From IMG/VR virus record IMGVR_UViG_3300043449_000929, positions 1 to 64,000 of that record: a DNA stretch of 64,000 bases. The stretch is one strand, 5' to 3'. Positions within the stretch are counted from its first letter, which is position 1. Every line of letters begins with the position of its first letter. A program made the position numbers and the translations under genes. This DNA is from a virus. Positions 17,502 through 27,725 of this stretch are shown one piece after another. The notes beneath the pieces were generated by a model. It was not told where the DNA came from and ran no database searches. It worked only from the letters and a program-made list of their open reading frames with translations.

Positions 17502-20500
17502 CTACTGTTTCGGTAGGCTGTCGATATACGGCTGGATCATCTGTGTGCGCCGTTTATCCTTCGTCCACCGTGTATGCGGGACGCCCGTCTTCAGAGCCTT
17601 ATCCCGCTCTTTGAACTCACGCTTGTATGTGTCTTCGACCCTGTCAACTATGGAGTGGCCGGGGTGGTCGCGCTCGAACTTGCGCGCTTCGGGAAGCATA
17701 CGATTGTATGAAACCCTATCCCCGTCGCGCTTCGCTTTGAGCATCCGATTGACGAGTATCCCAGACTCATAGTCCATCGTCGTGTCGTAACGACGAAGCG
17801 CCTGATCAGACTCCTGCTCTCTGGCAAGAGGCTGTGGCTTGAAGCCGATAGCCTGGACCGCAACGCCAGTGGGCGTCACTTTGGCGTTTGGTATGACGCG
17901 ACCACGGTTGTCCCGATACGTGCCAGAAGCCGCTTGCTGACCAGCGAGGATCATGTTGCGGCCACCAGCCGGGAACAGCGAGGCGACGGCCCCGATAAGA
18001 TCGCCGTTGTTGTATTTGTCGTAGCCGCGCGCCAATTCCTCGACGACGCTCTCGCCAGCGCCCATTCGGGACGCCGCCCACTTCTTCATGGCGGGGGCCA
18101 TCGGTCCACGATCCAGCAGGAAGGACGGAACAGGCGCGAAATCAGCCTCGGAGGTTCGCCCAGAAACGTCCATGCCAAGTAGGCGCGACGGACCATGCGC
18201 GAGGGCGTCACCGATGGAGTGTCCGAACGTCACTTCAAGGAAGTTCGCGAAGGACTGCTTCATGTCATACGGGCCAGCTTCAGGCTTAACCTTGTCGTGA
18301 AGCTTGTCGTAGATCGCGGAGAAGACCGCCATGCCGGGGAGGCCAAGAGCGCCAGCCACAGCAGCCGTCGCGGCGGCGTGGCCGAGCATGAAACGCCACG
18401 CTTCCTTGCGGGCTATAGCAGCCTCTTCTGGCGTAGCCCCCGGCGCATGAGAAACAATCGCGTGCATCTCGCGATACATCTTCTCAGCAGCCATCATCCA
18501 GTAGGATTGGAAGACGAACGCAAGCTTTGTAGTGTTGCCAAACAGACCCTTTGGCCCGTTCGCCGTCATCAGCGCGCGGTTGTCGTTCCCGTAATTAAAT
18601 AACGCCTCGTCGATTGTATGACCGGCGTAGTCAACCATCTTATCCCAGGCCGGTGTTCCAAACTCAGCCTTGCCGTGGCGCTGCTCGAAAACCTTCTTTG
18701 CAGCTAGCGCCATCTGGACGCGAGTAAACGTCTCGGCGTAGTAACCCATCATTGAAGCTGAGCGAGTGTAGGAGTCTATGCCCCTCTCGAACTTGCCGCC
18801 ATCGAGACGCGCATTGGCAATGTGGCCCAAGCTTCTATTGATGCCACCAGTATCAACGTGTCCGCGGTTAATGACGTTGATCGCGAAGCGTGTATTCTCG
18901 TCGTCCAATCTCGCCCGTCTTAGCGCCTCTGTCGTGATAGGCATGTCTGTAATCGCAAGACCACCTGCATTCCACGCCTCACTCCAGACAGCGCGCATAA
19001 CCTTGTATGCGTCTTCAGTAGACGCCGCTACAGCCGTAGCCGCCTTCATATACCCGACCTTTTTGGACAGTTCGGGGATACCGTATGTGGCGACCTGAAG
19101 CGGCTGAAGAATAGCAGTGGACAGGTTAAAGCCGAGCATCTTTGAGAAGACCATCGACTGGATCATATCCTGCCACGAACCACTAAGGTTCAACTGGCGA
19201 TCTTCCTCACGGCCCATCGCGTGGTTATAAAGCGCAGCAATCGTCTGCTCGTATTCATGCAGCCTGTGATCGACGTTCTTCGACGCCTCCCAAACCTTCT
19301 TGAAATCGCCAAGCCTGTCGTTGACCTCGTCTGTTCCGAGAAGGTTCGAGAAATGCTGAGCGACTTCAATGGACTGCTTTGCGAGCGCACGGAACGGGTC
19401 TGCTTCAAAACCGGCGACATACTGCCTATGAAGCTGAGATTTGGCGGCAGAAGCATCCGGCATGAAATGAATCGCCATGTTGCGAAGCATGGTGATCTGG
19501 TCGTCTTTTTTACGCTTCAACGCCTCGGCCATTCTGGAAGACGCGCCTTCAGGCGGTGTGAACTCGTCGCTCGCCTCTAGCTCCTGAATCATCTTCTCGA
19601 CAAGGCGCGAGGCAGAACCGCTCTTGTTGAAAAGATCCATATCGCCGCTTTTGATATTATCTTTCTGGACGGCTCCAGCCTCAGACAATTTGATGATCGT
19701 GCGTTTCAGATTGGCGATCTGCGCCGTATTGTCTGAGCGAATGAACACATCAGGCTGATGAGACAGCGGATCAATAACGACATTAAAGCCGTCAGCCTTC
19801 ACAGCATCCTGAACAGCCTTCAGCGCTTCCGGCAGGATCATACCTTCGCCATCCGTAGCGATAGTGAAGGACAGGCCGTGCTTACCCTGGCGCATAAGGT
19901 GCGAATAGACTGTGTCTTTCAGCCTACCCTTATTGCTCTCGATGTTATCGACATATTCCTGAAGCTGCGGATCTGCGGAGACTTTTGTCTCTTTTATGTA
20001 GTCATTGCCAAGGCTGTCTTTTGCAATTTCTTTCTTCGTGACTTCAGGCAGGCGAGACAGAAGTTCTTTTGCGATTTGCGTCAAGTCGTTCAGCGATGAA
20101 ACCGCGTGCGTCATCGCGCCGTTCGGAGACATATCGGCGTCTGGATTATTCAGCAGTTCATGCGCGGGACTTACGAGACGAGCGAGCAAATCGGCGTTCG
20201 ACTCTTCCTTCATGTTCTTATTGCGCTTCAGGTAACGATACAGAACAGCCGCCGCTGGCATACTGAAGTTCGTCTCATACTGAGCGCGCATATTCTCTAG
20301 GACAGACGAAGCTTTCGGATCTTTACTTACCGTCGTGTAAGCTTCGCGCGCCTTGTCGTAGATGTCGCGATAACGACCACCCTCGTTACGAACGCGCGGC
20401 GTCTGCCTTTCCCAAGGAACAGACGGGTCAATGCCAAGCTGGTGTGCGGCCTCAACTTTCAGCGCGGAATCAAAAGCCGCACGCGCCGCTCGATCATTAG

Positions 20501-23500
20501 CGACAGCCTTCATTTCAGCTTGGGTGTGTAGCGCGTTCGCCTGCATACGCTGGTTCATGGCGTTGCGCTTTTCACGCTCGACATTCACCGCGTGAAACTC
20601 TGGAACGAGCTTCCCATACATAACGTCATGATGATGCTCAGTCGTGACGTATAGCCCCAGCGCACGAAGCGCCTGCCCGACTTTGCCCTCTTTCACAGAC
20701 CGCGCGAACCGCGCATAGGCGCTATTAACGTCATCCACCGAGCGGAGAGGATGGCCGGAATAATCACGGTCAGGAAGCTTTGGAGGTTCAGGCGGCTCAC
20801 CACCTCCACCACCCCCGCCACCACGTGGAGGTTTGCCGCGACCGCCACCGCCAGGAGGGGCCGCAATGATTTCATCAGCCGTGCGAGGCGTCGCAGCTTC
20901 AGGCGGCAACGGCGGAACAGCAGGAGCCTCACCCAGCGGCCCACGTATTGCCGGTGCGCCAGCGGGACGGTCTACGGGCTGCTTCACATTCGGCGGGTCG
21001 GGGAGCCTGACAACACCTTTCGGCGTCTCTACAAACTTCGCCTCTGTCCCACCGACTCTACGGACGATGGCATTTTTCTCTGCTTCCTTGACGAACTCAG
21101 CCTGAACCTGCCGATACGCGGTAGCGCGAGGATCGCCGGAGCGCTCCATGTCGGAGACAACCAGATCGAACGCCTCTGGATCTTCCTTGATAAACTTCTG
21201 CGCCTTGACGACATCCTGCTTTAGAACGCGCGACGGGACGGGGGCAGGTGCGCCTTCGGCTGGTTCGGAGAACGCCGACTCAGAGAAGCCAGCAACTTCC
21301 GGCCCGCCACTAATCTCTGCCTTCGCCCCACGAACAGCGTCTTCCGCGCTAAACTCGCTCGGATTATCTGCCCACAGTTTTGCGGCGCGCGAAATTACGT
21401 TCTGTTTCTCGTCAGGGAACTGTTCACGGATCGCCTTGCGGTTATCCTTCAGTATTTTCTGATGCTCGGCGTCCGCTTGCTGCGCGTAATATTCGTGAGC
21501 CTGATCCTGATCGGCGGAGGAATACGCCCGCTCGCCGCTGTGCAGAAGATCGACTAGCTCATTCGGGCCGGAACCTTCAGGCAGATAACCCAACTCAACC
21601 CCAAGGCGCGCGGCTTCGTGAATATCAATTCCACCAAGACCAAGCTGCTCGCGTTCAGCCTTATCGGTAATGTCGTGACGCTCAGCGCGGACCTGCATCT
21701 CGATAGGGTCGGCCCTATGAAGAACTGTCTGCACGCCTTTCTTCGTAACGACCTCATCCTTGTCGCCAACCGGAGCAAGCTTCTCCAAATGGCCGCGCGT
21801 GTCTGGTGTTCCAAAGATACCGCCTTTGGCCTGCAACAGTTCATGAAACGGCTGCGGCTCTGATACGCGCGCTGGCTTTTTCTGCTTTTCGTCTAGCAAC
21901 CCCTGGAAAGCAGCAGCCTCGTCCGCGCCGCTATCGCTGATGCGGAGAGAACCACGCTCGTCTTTGGCGAGATTGGAGATTGCTTCGCCAATTTTACCGA
22001 GTGCAGAAGGCTTCGGCGCAACTTCAGCAGCACTTACGGGCTTGCTCTCGCGAACCTTGAAACCCTGATTCAGCGCCATGCTGACTTCGTCAGCCATCCA
22101 TCGCTGATCGGTTTCACCGTATTCGCGATGACCAATCGGACCTTTCTCGTCGAACGATGTCATGCGATAGGGCTTGCCCTCCAAGCCGGGGCTTAGAACA
22201 AGCGTCTGACCGTCCTTCTCAAGAATAAGCTTGGGCTTCGGCTGCTTCAGCGCCTCTTCAATAAGAGACTGCGCTTTCGCCCCACGCTCTTTAGACGCAG
22301 CCATCAGCGCCTGTAGATCGGCCTTCGGCTTCGGCGCTTCAGCCAGCATATCCGGCTGGGCCGTATTCGCTTCATCGAACATGCCGCCAGCGGGAGCCTG
22401 CGCGCGATCCTTGCCAAGCGGCCTTTCGGCCATAAGAGCCATACGATCTTTGTCAGTGACAGGATCGACGCCGTCGATCAGAAGCTGCTCCTTGCCATCA
22501 GCTCCAGTTTCGGAACCAATTTTAAGAGAGCCGCTTTCGTCGCCAAGAACGCCCTTGAATAACTGAAACGCACGTGAACGCAGTGTATCGCCACCTTGCT
22601 CTGCTGCCGCAATACGCTGATCGAGCGTGCCATCTCGCGCAGCACGTTCAGCCTCAACCATGTATTGGCGAGGAACGTCAGGCGGGGCTACTTCTTGAGG
22701 AGCGGGGGTTTCGCCTTCGTCAAGGAAACTGACGCTACCATCTACAGTTTGCGGACGCGCGGCTGGTTGCTGTTCCGGCTCCAGCATCTGCTTCGTTACA
22801 GCATCAAGATCCTGCGTCGGCGTATTGCCAGACAGCCGCTTGATAACGCGGCCAGCAACTTCGCCAGCACCGCCCATTCCAACGCCACCAATAAATCCGG
22901 TGACGATGCTATCAAACATATCCTTGGTTTTGTCTTCAGGCGTTACGTCAGGACGGAAGCTATGGCCGATAGCGGTCTGCGCGCCAGTCGCCAGCGCATT
23001 ATCGACGCCAACCTTTGCAACGTCCTTTGCTGCGTCTAGCATTGTGCGGCTTGCCATCTGCGAAGCCGTATCTGTCGCAGTCTTGGCGACAGCCCTACCA
23101 AATATACCTGTGGCTGCAGACGGAGCGATAGCGTTCAACGCAGCAGCCGGGACACCCCAGGCCGCAGCACTCTGAGCTTGTTCCTGCGTCGGCTCGCCAA
23201 GACCTTGCGCTTGGTTGCCCTGCCTTACCTGCTCATAGTTATAGCCAACCGCTTGAGGAAGCGCCGCCAACCCGAAACCAAGTCCCGTAGCTGCCGCCTC
23301 CGGCAGAACAGGAGACAAAGCAGCGCCAGCCACAAGACCGCCAGCAATAGGCGCAGCACCGCCCACCAACTGTCCAGCTTGGTTGAGAAGCCACGGAGCG
23401 GCATTAGACCAACCTCCACCACCCTCTCTCCAAGGCGCTGTTTGAACGGACGGGTTTGCATATTGAGCAGCTTCCGCAGCTTGCTCATCAGCGGATTTTT

Positions 23501-23681
23501 CCCAATCACGGGCTGTGTCCTGAAAGCCAGCAGCGCGCGCGAGACCAGCTACGCCAGCGTCGAACATCGACTGACCTGTATTCCACCCCTGCTTCACGCC
23601 AGAAGTGAAATTATCGAGCGGCCCCATCTGCTCACGCAGGGTCGGCAGCGGCAGGCGATTTTTATCGAGCGGATATGGCAA
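17502..23681 (-). CDS. Giant internal virion / DNA-ejection protein
   Basis: 2059 aa, the largest gene. The N-terminal 170 residues contain hydrophobic stretches (about 95-170) suited to membrane insertion. Residues 170-930 are helical and charged with Pro-rich linkers; near residues 590-720 is a segment of the form LLQAKGGIFG followed by GYLPEG, found in other large phage proteins. A Gly/Pro-rich hinge lies near residues 925-960. The C-terminal half is helical; GPKGLFGNTTKLAFVFQSYW near residue 1710 resembles the PLxRFG-type region of large polyvalent phage proteins. No catalytic residues were identified. It is probably packed in the capsid and ejected with the DNA. Confidence 0.75.
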   Translation of the reverse strand: MPYPLDKNRLPLPTLREQMGPLDNFTSGVKQGWNTGQSMFDAGVAGLARAAGFQDTARDWEKSADEQAAEAAQYANPSVQTAPWREGGGGWSNAAPWLLNQAGQLVGGAAPIAGGLVAGAALSPVLPEAAATGLGFGLAALPQAVGYNYEQVRQGNQAQGLGEPTQEQAQSAAAWGVPAAALNAIAPSAATGIFGRAVAKTATDTASQMASRTMLDAAKDVAKVGVDNALATGAQTAIGHSFRPDVTPEDKTKDMFDSIVTGFIGGVGMGGAGEVAGRVIKRLSGNTPTQDLDAVTKQMLEPEQQPAARPQTVDGSVSFLDEGETPAPQEVAPPDVPRQYMVEAERAARDGTLDQRIAAAEQGGDTLRSRAFQLFKGVLGDESGSLKIGSETGADGKEQLLIDGVDPVTDKDRMALMAERPLGKDRAQAPAGGMFDEANTAQPDMLAEAPKPKADLQALMAASKERGAKAQSLIEEALKQPKPKLILEKDGQTLVLSPGLEGKPYRMTSFDEKGPIGHREYGETDQRWMADEVSMALNQGFKVRESKPVSAAEVAPKPSALGKIGEAISNLAKDERGSLRISDSGADEAAAFQGLLDEKQKKPARVSEPQPFHELLQAKGGIFGTPDTRGHLEKLAPVGDKDEVVTKKGVQTVLHRADPIEMQVRAERHDITDKAEREQLGLGGIDIHEAARLGVELGYLPEGSGPNELVDLLHSGERAYSSADQDQAHEYYAQQADAEHQKILKDNRKAIREQFPDEKQNVISRAAKLWADNPSEFSAEDAVRGAKAEISGGPEVAGFSESAFSEPAEGAPAPVPSRVLKQDVVKAQKFIKEDPEAFDLVVSDMERSGDPRATAYRQVQAEFVKEAEKNAIVRRVGGTEAKFVETPKGVVRLPDPPNVKQPVDRPAGAPAIRGPLGEAPAVPPLPPEAATPRTADEIIAAPPGGGGRGKPPRGGGGGGGGEPPEPPKLPDRDYSGHPLRSVDDVNSAYARFARSVKEGKVGQALRALGLYVTTEHHHDVMYGKLVPEFHAVNVEREKRNAMNQRMQANALHTQAEMKAVANDRAARAAFDSALKVEAAHQLGIDPSVPWERQTPRVRNEGGRYRDIYDKAREAYTTVSKDPKASSVLENMRAQYETNFSMPAAAVLYRYLKRNKNMKEESNADLLARLVSPAHELLNNPDADMSPNGAMTHAVSSLNDLTQIAKELLSRLPEVTKKEIAKDSLGNDYIKETKVSADPQLQEYVDNIESNKGRLKDTVYSHLMRQGKHGLSFTIATDGEGMILPEALKAVQDAVKADGFNVVIDPLSHQPDVFIRSDNTAQIANLKRTIIKLSEAGAVQKDNIKSGDMDLFNKSGSASRLVEKMIQELEASDEFTPPEGASSRMAEALKRKKDDQITMLRNMAIHFMPDASAAKSQLHRQYVAGFEADPFRALAKQSIEVAQHFSNLLGTDEVNDRLGDFKKVWEASKNVDHRLHEYEQTIAALYNHAMGREEDRQLNLSGSWQDMIQSMVFSKMLGFNLSTAILQPLQVATYGIPELSKKVGYMKAATAVAASTEDAYKVMRAVWSEAWNAGGLAITDMPITTEALRRARLDDENTRFAINVINRGHVDTGGINRSLGHIANARLDGGKFERGIDSYTRSASMMGYYAETFTRVQMALAAKKVFEQRHGKAEFGTPAWDKMVDYAGHTIDEALFNYGNDNRALMTANGPKGLFGNTTKLAFVFQSYWMMAAEKMYREMHAIVSHAPGATPEEAAIARKEAWRFMLGHAAATAAVAGALGLPGMAVFSAIYDKLHDKVKPEAGPYDMKQSFANFLEVTFGHSIGDALAHGPSRLLGMDVSGRTSEADFAPVPSFLLDRGPMAPAMKKWAASRMGAGESVVEELARGYDKYNNGDLIGAVASLFPAGGRNMILAGQQAASGTYRDNRGRVIPNAKVTPTGVAVQAIGFKPQPLAREQESDQALRRYDTTMDYESGILVNRMLKAKRDGDRVSYNRMLPEARKFERDHPGHSIVDRVEDTYKREFKERDKALKTGVPHTRWTKDKRRTQMIQPYIDSLPKQ

Positions 23682-23684
23682 CTA

Positions 23685-25028
23685 TCACTGTCCCGAAGTG
23701 AAGTATTTACCGTTGTATGTCATGCCCGTAAGCTTTGAGATGTAGTCCTCAACATCTGCATACGGAGACTGCTTGCCAGAAGCCAGATAGGCGCTGACGA
23801 GGTCAGGATACCGACGCCTTGCGTTGGCGATTTTAATATCGTTAGGTATTCCAGGCGCGGGATCAAATAAGGCTTCCTGAACCGCCTTCTCACGCTGGCT
23901 TATCATGTCGGCCTTGTCTTCAGCCGTGTTGCCTTCTTTCGGATAATGGACATAGCGCGGGTCATATTCCTCGCGGACAATGCCGCGATTAGAGTCGCCG
24001 GGACCGCCGCGAGTCGCCTCAAGAGCGGCCATCGCATTACGGTCATGCAACTGCGTGGCGCGATAGCGATCCACATTCGACAGTTCCCGCGCGCGGTTCT
24101 CTAGCTCCATCGAACGCTGAACCTGCGCGTTGTAGTTCTGCTCAGCCGTAGTCAGCGGCAGCTTGTATGGGTTGTTAGCGCCGCCAGCCACCACTTCGCT
24201 GAACTTCGGAACTCCCTTGAAGCGTTCAGGGTAAAGTTCCGATAGACGCTGGCCGTTCTGCAGAACAGGAGCGACAACGGGGCGACCAGCAGCATTCGCG
24301 GCAGGAGGCGTGGCGGCTGGAGTATTGGTAGCAGCCGGAGCCGCTTCATTCGGCCTGACATAAGACGCGAACGCCGTCTTGAATGGCGTGTTGCCTATGC
24401 CAGCACCCTGCTTGAACTCGTTGTAGCCAGCGCCAACCTCATTAGCTACGCCACCGATAGCCGTTAGAGGCGCATCCCAAACAGCCTGCTTAACAGCGCC
24501 AGCAGCCGAACCTGCTGCTCGTGCGTAGTTGCCTTCCTGCGCATTGGTAATGGCGCTTTGGACATACGGCAGAAACGTCTTGCCCGCGATGTCGCCAGCG
24601 TATCGGGAGAAAGCGCTTGGCGTGGAATCGACCGGCTGCATGACAGCAGGCGGCTGACCGTAGGACACATCCGGCTGCGGAACCGGGAGAGCCGGAGGAG
24701 TGTCGCGGCTGCGAAGAACCGGGAAGCTGGAGGTAATGGCAGGTGGTCGGGTCGGGGTGGGCTGTATGCGTAAATTCCAATAAGAGGGGTCTTCAAAAGT
24801 CTCCCCGTCGAGACTGTCAGCAACAGGCAAACCACGCATCGGATTATTGGGAGAAAGTGGGAGCAGCTTTAGCGGCAAGGCTTTCGGCGCAGGTTCAGCG
24901 TCTGGAACGGCGCGATCCATGCGCATGTTCATAGTCGCGCGGTCTGCTGGCGACATGCGACCGCCGCCAAATGAATTAGGATCTACAAAAGGCTCGAAGG
25001 ACGGAAGATTGTTGTAATAACCCATCAT
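23685..25028 (-). CDS. Internal virion protein, second large subunit
   Basis: 447 aa from ATG 25028 (ATG 25025 and TTG 25031 are alternatives). It begins MMGYYNN and is Pro/Ala-rich over residues 40-270 with a long low-complexity stretch (AAPAATNTPAATPPAANAAG at about 235-254). The C-terminal 170 residues are helical and charged. Its stop is 3 bp from the start of the giant protein, so the pair is likely made together and may form an ejection complex. Confidence 0.7.
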   Translation of the reverse strand: MMGYYNNLPSFEPFVDPNSFGGGRMSPADRATMNMRMDRAVPDAEPAPKALPLKLLPLSPNNPMRGLPVADSLDGETFEDPSYWNLRIQPTPTRPPAITSSFPVLRSRDTPPALPVPQPDVSYGQPPAVMQPVDSTPSAFSRYAGDIAGKTFLPYVQSAITNAQEGNYARAAGSAAGAVKQAVWDAPLTAIGGVANEVGAGYNEFKQGAGIGNTPFKTAFASYVRPNEAAPAATNTPAATPPAANAAGRPVVAPVLQNGQRLSELYPERFKGVPKFSEVVAGGANNPYKLPLTTAEQNYNAQVQRSMELENRARELSNVDRYRATQLHDRNAMAALEATRGGPGDSNRGIVREEYDPRYVHYPKEGNTAEDKADMISQREKAVQEALFDPAPGIPNDIKIANARRRYPDLVSAYLASGKQSPYADVEDYISKLTGMTYNGKYFTSGQ

Positions 25029-25081
25029 CAAACCTCACGCGGGATGTTGGTATCGTAATACCACCCCGCTACGAGGCGCGT

Positions 25082-25855
25082 CTAATAAGCGTCCCTAACC
25101 CAAGAGAAGCCGTTCTTGCCGAAACCCCACGGCGACGGGGCAAACATCTTGCGCATGGCGTTGTCGCGCGCGAGCTTCACGTTCTCCTCGAACGACGCCT
25201 TGAACCGCTCCGCAAGCGCTGGCATTCCGCCATCCACATCCACGATACGCAGCGCGAGGTAAGCGGCCCAGTCTAGCATCTCAAGATGGTGATCGACTGG
25301 GATCTCTGGCACAGCCGCCATATTCGCCGTTGTCAAATCATCGACCGGCATACGGATAACGCGGAGATTAATAAGCTTGGTGTTGTAGTCGGAGCTAGGC
25401 GTCGGATAGACGCGGAGCGTCACGGCAGACACGGAGTCATAGTCGTCCGTGCTGAGATATTCGTCTGTCGCAAACGCCAGCGGCTTGCCATCCGGCATCG
25501 TCGATAGCTGAGACGGGTCGAAGAAATATGTGTCAGGAACACGATACGTATCCAACGCCGCGTGACCGCCTCGCGCCAGATCGGCTTTGTCGTCCTGGTA
25601 GCGGGCCGACATGACAGCCAGAATGCTCGGATCGAGGGCGTATTCGTTGACGCCCGTCTGAAGCGTCACCTTCGTAACGTCAGAAGTTCCATCTCGGATA
25701 ATCAGCCCACGGCGCGCGAAACGCCGCTGGGCTTCGTTGATCATTGTCACAAGCGTTTCCGTAGACCACAAATAGTCTGGTGTCCCGGCAACCCTATCAG
25801 ACCTGTCGTAAAGAATGTTATTTTTCAAATAATCGACAAGCTGTTGCAGAGTCAT
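25082..25855 (-). CDS. Head-tail connector / adaptor protein
   Basis: 257 aa. The opening MTLQQLVDYLKN, then YLWSTETLVTMINEAQRRFARRG and the closing block DWAAYLALRIVDVD...ERFKASFEENV (key residues given) match phage adaptor proteins that sit under the portal. Length is typical. It lies between the GIY-YIG gene (4-bp overlap) and the internal virion protein. Confidence 0.75.
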   Translation of the reverse strand: MTLQQLVDYLKNNILYDRSDRVAGTPDYLWSTETLVTMINEAQRRFARRGLIIRDGTSDVTKVTLQTGVNEYALDPSILAVMSARYQDDKADLARGGHAALDTYRVPDTYFFDPSQLSTMPDGKPLAFATDEYLSTDDYDSVSAVTLRVYPTPSSDYNTKLINLRVIRMPVDDLTTANMAAVPEIPVDHHLEMLDWAAYLALRIVDVDGGMPALAERFKASFEENVKLARDNAMRKMFAPSPWGFGKNGFSWVRDAY

Positions 25856-26682
25856 TTCAGCACCCGTTTCGGACGTACCAGCGCATCACCACATACGCCT
25901 CGCTTGGTTCTGTCAAATATCAATGCCTTCCCAATTCCATATTTTTCTGACAGTTCGCTCACCGTCAAAAGCTCACCATTAACAAGGTAGCGTTTAACAC
26001 TTAAAAGCCTCTTGTTGTCTTTTGACCACGGCTTGCGTTCTTGCCTAAGCTTGGCGTGCAACGGCGCTATTAGTTCTTCACCAATTAATCCGCGTTCTAT
26101 GCGTCTATTTATCGTCCACTGCTTGAAACCATATTTCTCGGCAACTTGATGGCGAGTGAGCATTTCACCACGAACTTCATAAAGCTTGCGAGTTGCCTCG
26201 TTCATGCGTTCAATATTCGCCAAGACAGCTTCAGGATTATTCCTGTAGTATTTTTGCTTTCCTTCGCGAAGACTACGCTTATATTCTGGCGTGTGCCTTA
26301 TAGACGAAAAAACGTCCCGTCTGCGGCCTAAAGCATATTCCTGCTTCAATCTCTCCGAATGACGCTTCCCAACGTCTGGAGAATGCCTACAGCCAAGGCA
26401 AGATCCAGCAGTCGGGCTTGTATTAAATTCCGGCCTGTAAAGATCAATTACAGACTGCTCGTACATTACGCAATCTTCTGGACGGCAAACGATTACAATT
26501 TCAAATCTGAAAGCATCTTCACCATATTTATTCCATGCTCGCTGCATGTACTTTGAATGGTGCTTGCTGTTGCGAAGCTGTGATAGATGCGTCCTGAACC
26601 TATGTTTCAGCGACTTAGCAGAACTGCCAACATAACGCTTGCCCGTAGGTAAGCAGGTGATCACATAAACGCCAGCATTCAT
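25852..26682 (-). CDS. GIY-YIG homing endonuclease, free-standing
   Basis: 276 aa from ATG 26682. GVYVITCLPTGKRYVGSS (residues 4-21) is the GIY-YIG core; further conserved positions include Arg near residue 30 and Glu near residue 75. The C-terminal half has several small DNA-binding repeats of the NUMOD kind; TRHQVAEKYGF and the later VSELSEKYGIGKALI are two copies of a helix-turn-helix-like motif. The same motif ends the second GIY-YIG gene at 29493-30347, so the two are related. It is inserted between capsid-side genes and the connector and overlaps the connector start by 4 bp. A TATTTGACA promoter-like sequence lies inside its last codons (25911-25920). Confidence 0.85.
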   Translation of the reverse strand: MNAGVYVITCLPTGKRYVGSSAKSLKHRFRTHLSQLRNSKHHSKYMQRAWNKYGEDAFRFEIVIVCRPEDCVMYEQSVIDLYRPEFNTSPTAGSCLGCRHSPDVGKRHSERLKQEYALGRRRDVFSSIRHTPEYKRSLREGKQKYYRNNPEAVLANIERMNEATRKLYEVRGEMLTRHQVAEKYGFKQWTINRRIERGLIGEELIAPLHAKLRQERKPWSKDNKRLLSVKRYLVNGELLTVSELSEKYGIGKALIFDRTKRGVCGDALVRPKRVLK

Positions 26683-26702
26683 GTGACCACCATAGCACAA
26701 TC

Positions 26703-27035
26703 TTACTTAACGATCCGGTAGCCGAAACGATGACGCGGACGATAATCAACCGTCTGCTTCGTGGAAGGATCGACAACAGGACGCGACTCTACAGCGTTAT
26801 CCAAAATGTCGATAATGCCAATCGGCACTTCCGCTATCTCGCCAGGACGCAGGATGTAGCTCTTGTCATTCAACCCAAAGAACTGACCAGTCGGAGGAAT
26901 GTTCTCATTCTCTTCAAGAATGATCTTCACCTTTTCCTCTTGAACCGGCTCAACTGACTTCACCTCTTCCCGGTGAAGCGGCGGGCGACCGCGACCGCGC
27001 TTGATCTCGTCGCCGCCGTTTTCTAATTCAGTCAT
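26703..27035 (-). CDS. AT-hook protein of the capsid operon
   Basis: 110 aa from ATG 27035, overlapping the upstream gene's stop. Residues 10-19 read IKRGRGRPPL, a canonical AT-hook (RGRPP) that binds the minor groove of AT-rich DNA. An acidic stretch follows, then a small folded domain. The terminase small subunit at 39367-39900 has the same hook. Possible roles: a DNA-condensing or packaging-linked capsid accessory. Confidence 0.65.
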   Translation of the reverse strand: MTELENGGDEIKRGRGRPPLHREEVKSVEPVQEEKVKIILEENENIPPTGQFFGLNDKSYILRPGEIAEVPIGIIDILDNAVESRPVVDPSTKQTVDYRPRHRFGYRIVK

Positions 27036-27264
27036 CATCCATCTCTTCGACCGCATCGTCGAACGCTGAGTCATATTCTTCAGCGGGGAGTGCCTTGTCG
27101 AGATTCTTGGTCAGGAAACCCAGAACCTCATCAATCGTCTTGAAGACGTATTCCTTGCGACGATCTACGTAGAGATCGCCCTTCCCTTTGGAGATGGCGG
27201 GGTCAGAGACTTCCACCTCGTAGCCATTGGCTACACGCTCAATAACTACGCGACAGTCACCCAT
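27028..27264 (-). CDS. Small acidic protein of the capsid operon
   Basis: 78 aa. A beta N-terminal half (CRVVIERVANGYEVEVSD) and an acidic helical end (DAVEEMDDD). Similar small proteins are common between capsid and connector genes of podoviruses. Function not known. Confidence 0.65.
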   Translation of the reverse strand: MGDCRVVIERVANGYEVEVSDPAISKGKGDLYVDRRKEYVFKTIDEVLGFLTKNLDKALPAEEYDSAFDDAVEEMDDD

Positions 27265-27280
27265 AACCCCGCCCCCTTAG

Positions 27281-27709
27281 TTAGTTCTTCACGACGAGGA
27301 ACGACACTTTGACAGTGCCATTCAGCGCAACAGACGCATGTCCATTGCGAACCTTAATCACCACAGAACCAGCCGCAGGAGCGACAGTCGTGATGTAAGG
27401 CATAGCCGTCGTGTTCGTACCGTTCTGAACAGAAGCGAAAACCTGATCAGCAGCGGCGATAGCCGAGTTGGTCAGGGTCAGCGTGTATTCAGCACCAGAA
27501 GCCGTTGTGAGCGACTCCGAGGTGATGACGCCAGCGTTCTTGTTCAGAGTGGCAGCGCCAGCCGTAGCTGTCGCCGTCTTAGTGCCGGTGTCCACGGCAA
27601 TGCTCGTCGGATTAGCAGCGCCATACTGTTCAGCCAGCATGGCGGCAACTTTCGAGAGCGTAACGTGTTCCGGTTCGTTGCCAGTAAGATCGAGCGGCTG
27701 AAAAGCCAT
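27281..27709 (-). CDS. Probable capsid decoration-type protein
   Basis: 142 aa, Ala/Thr-rich beta protein. After a 45-residue lead it has the repeating strands ATATAGAATLNKNAGVITSE and YTLTLTNSAIAAADQVFAS. Position just downstream of the major capsid gene and composition suggest a head decoration or head-fibre protein. This is inference from context. Confidence 0.65.
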   Translation of the reverse strand: MAFQPLDLTGNEPEHVTLSKVAAMLAEQYGAANPTSIAVDTGTKTATATAGAATLNKNAGVITSESLTTASGAEYTLTLTNSAIAAADQVFASVQNGTNTTAMPYITTVAPAAGSVVIKVRNGHASVALNGTVKVSFLVVKN

Positions 27710-27725
27710 CTTCGCACCCTCCCTA

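Noticed and set aside
22797-22802. TTACAG inside coding sequence (also near 10945, 10990, 13687)
   Set aside because: No flanking complementary stem and not before a gene start, so not part of the hairpin family.
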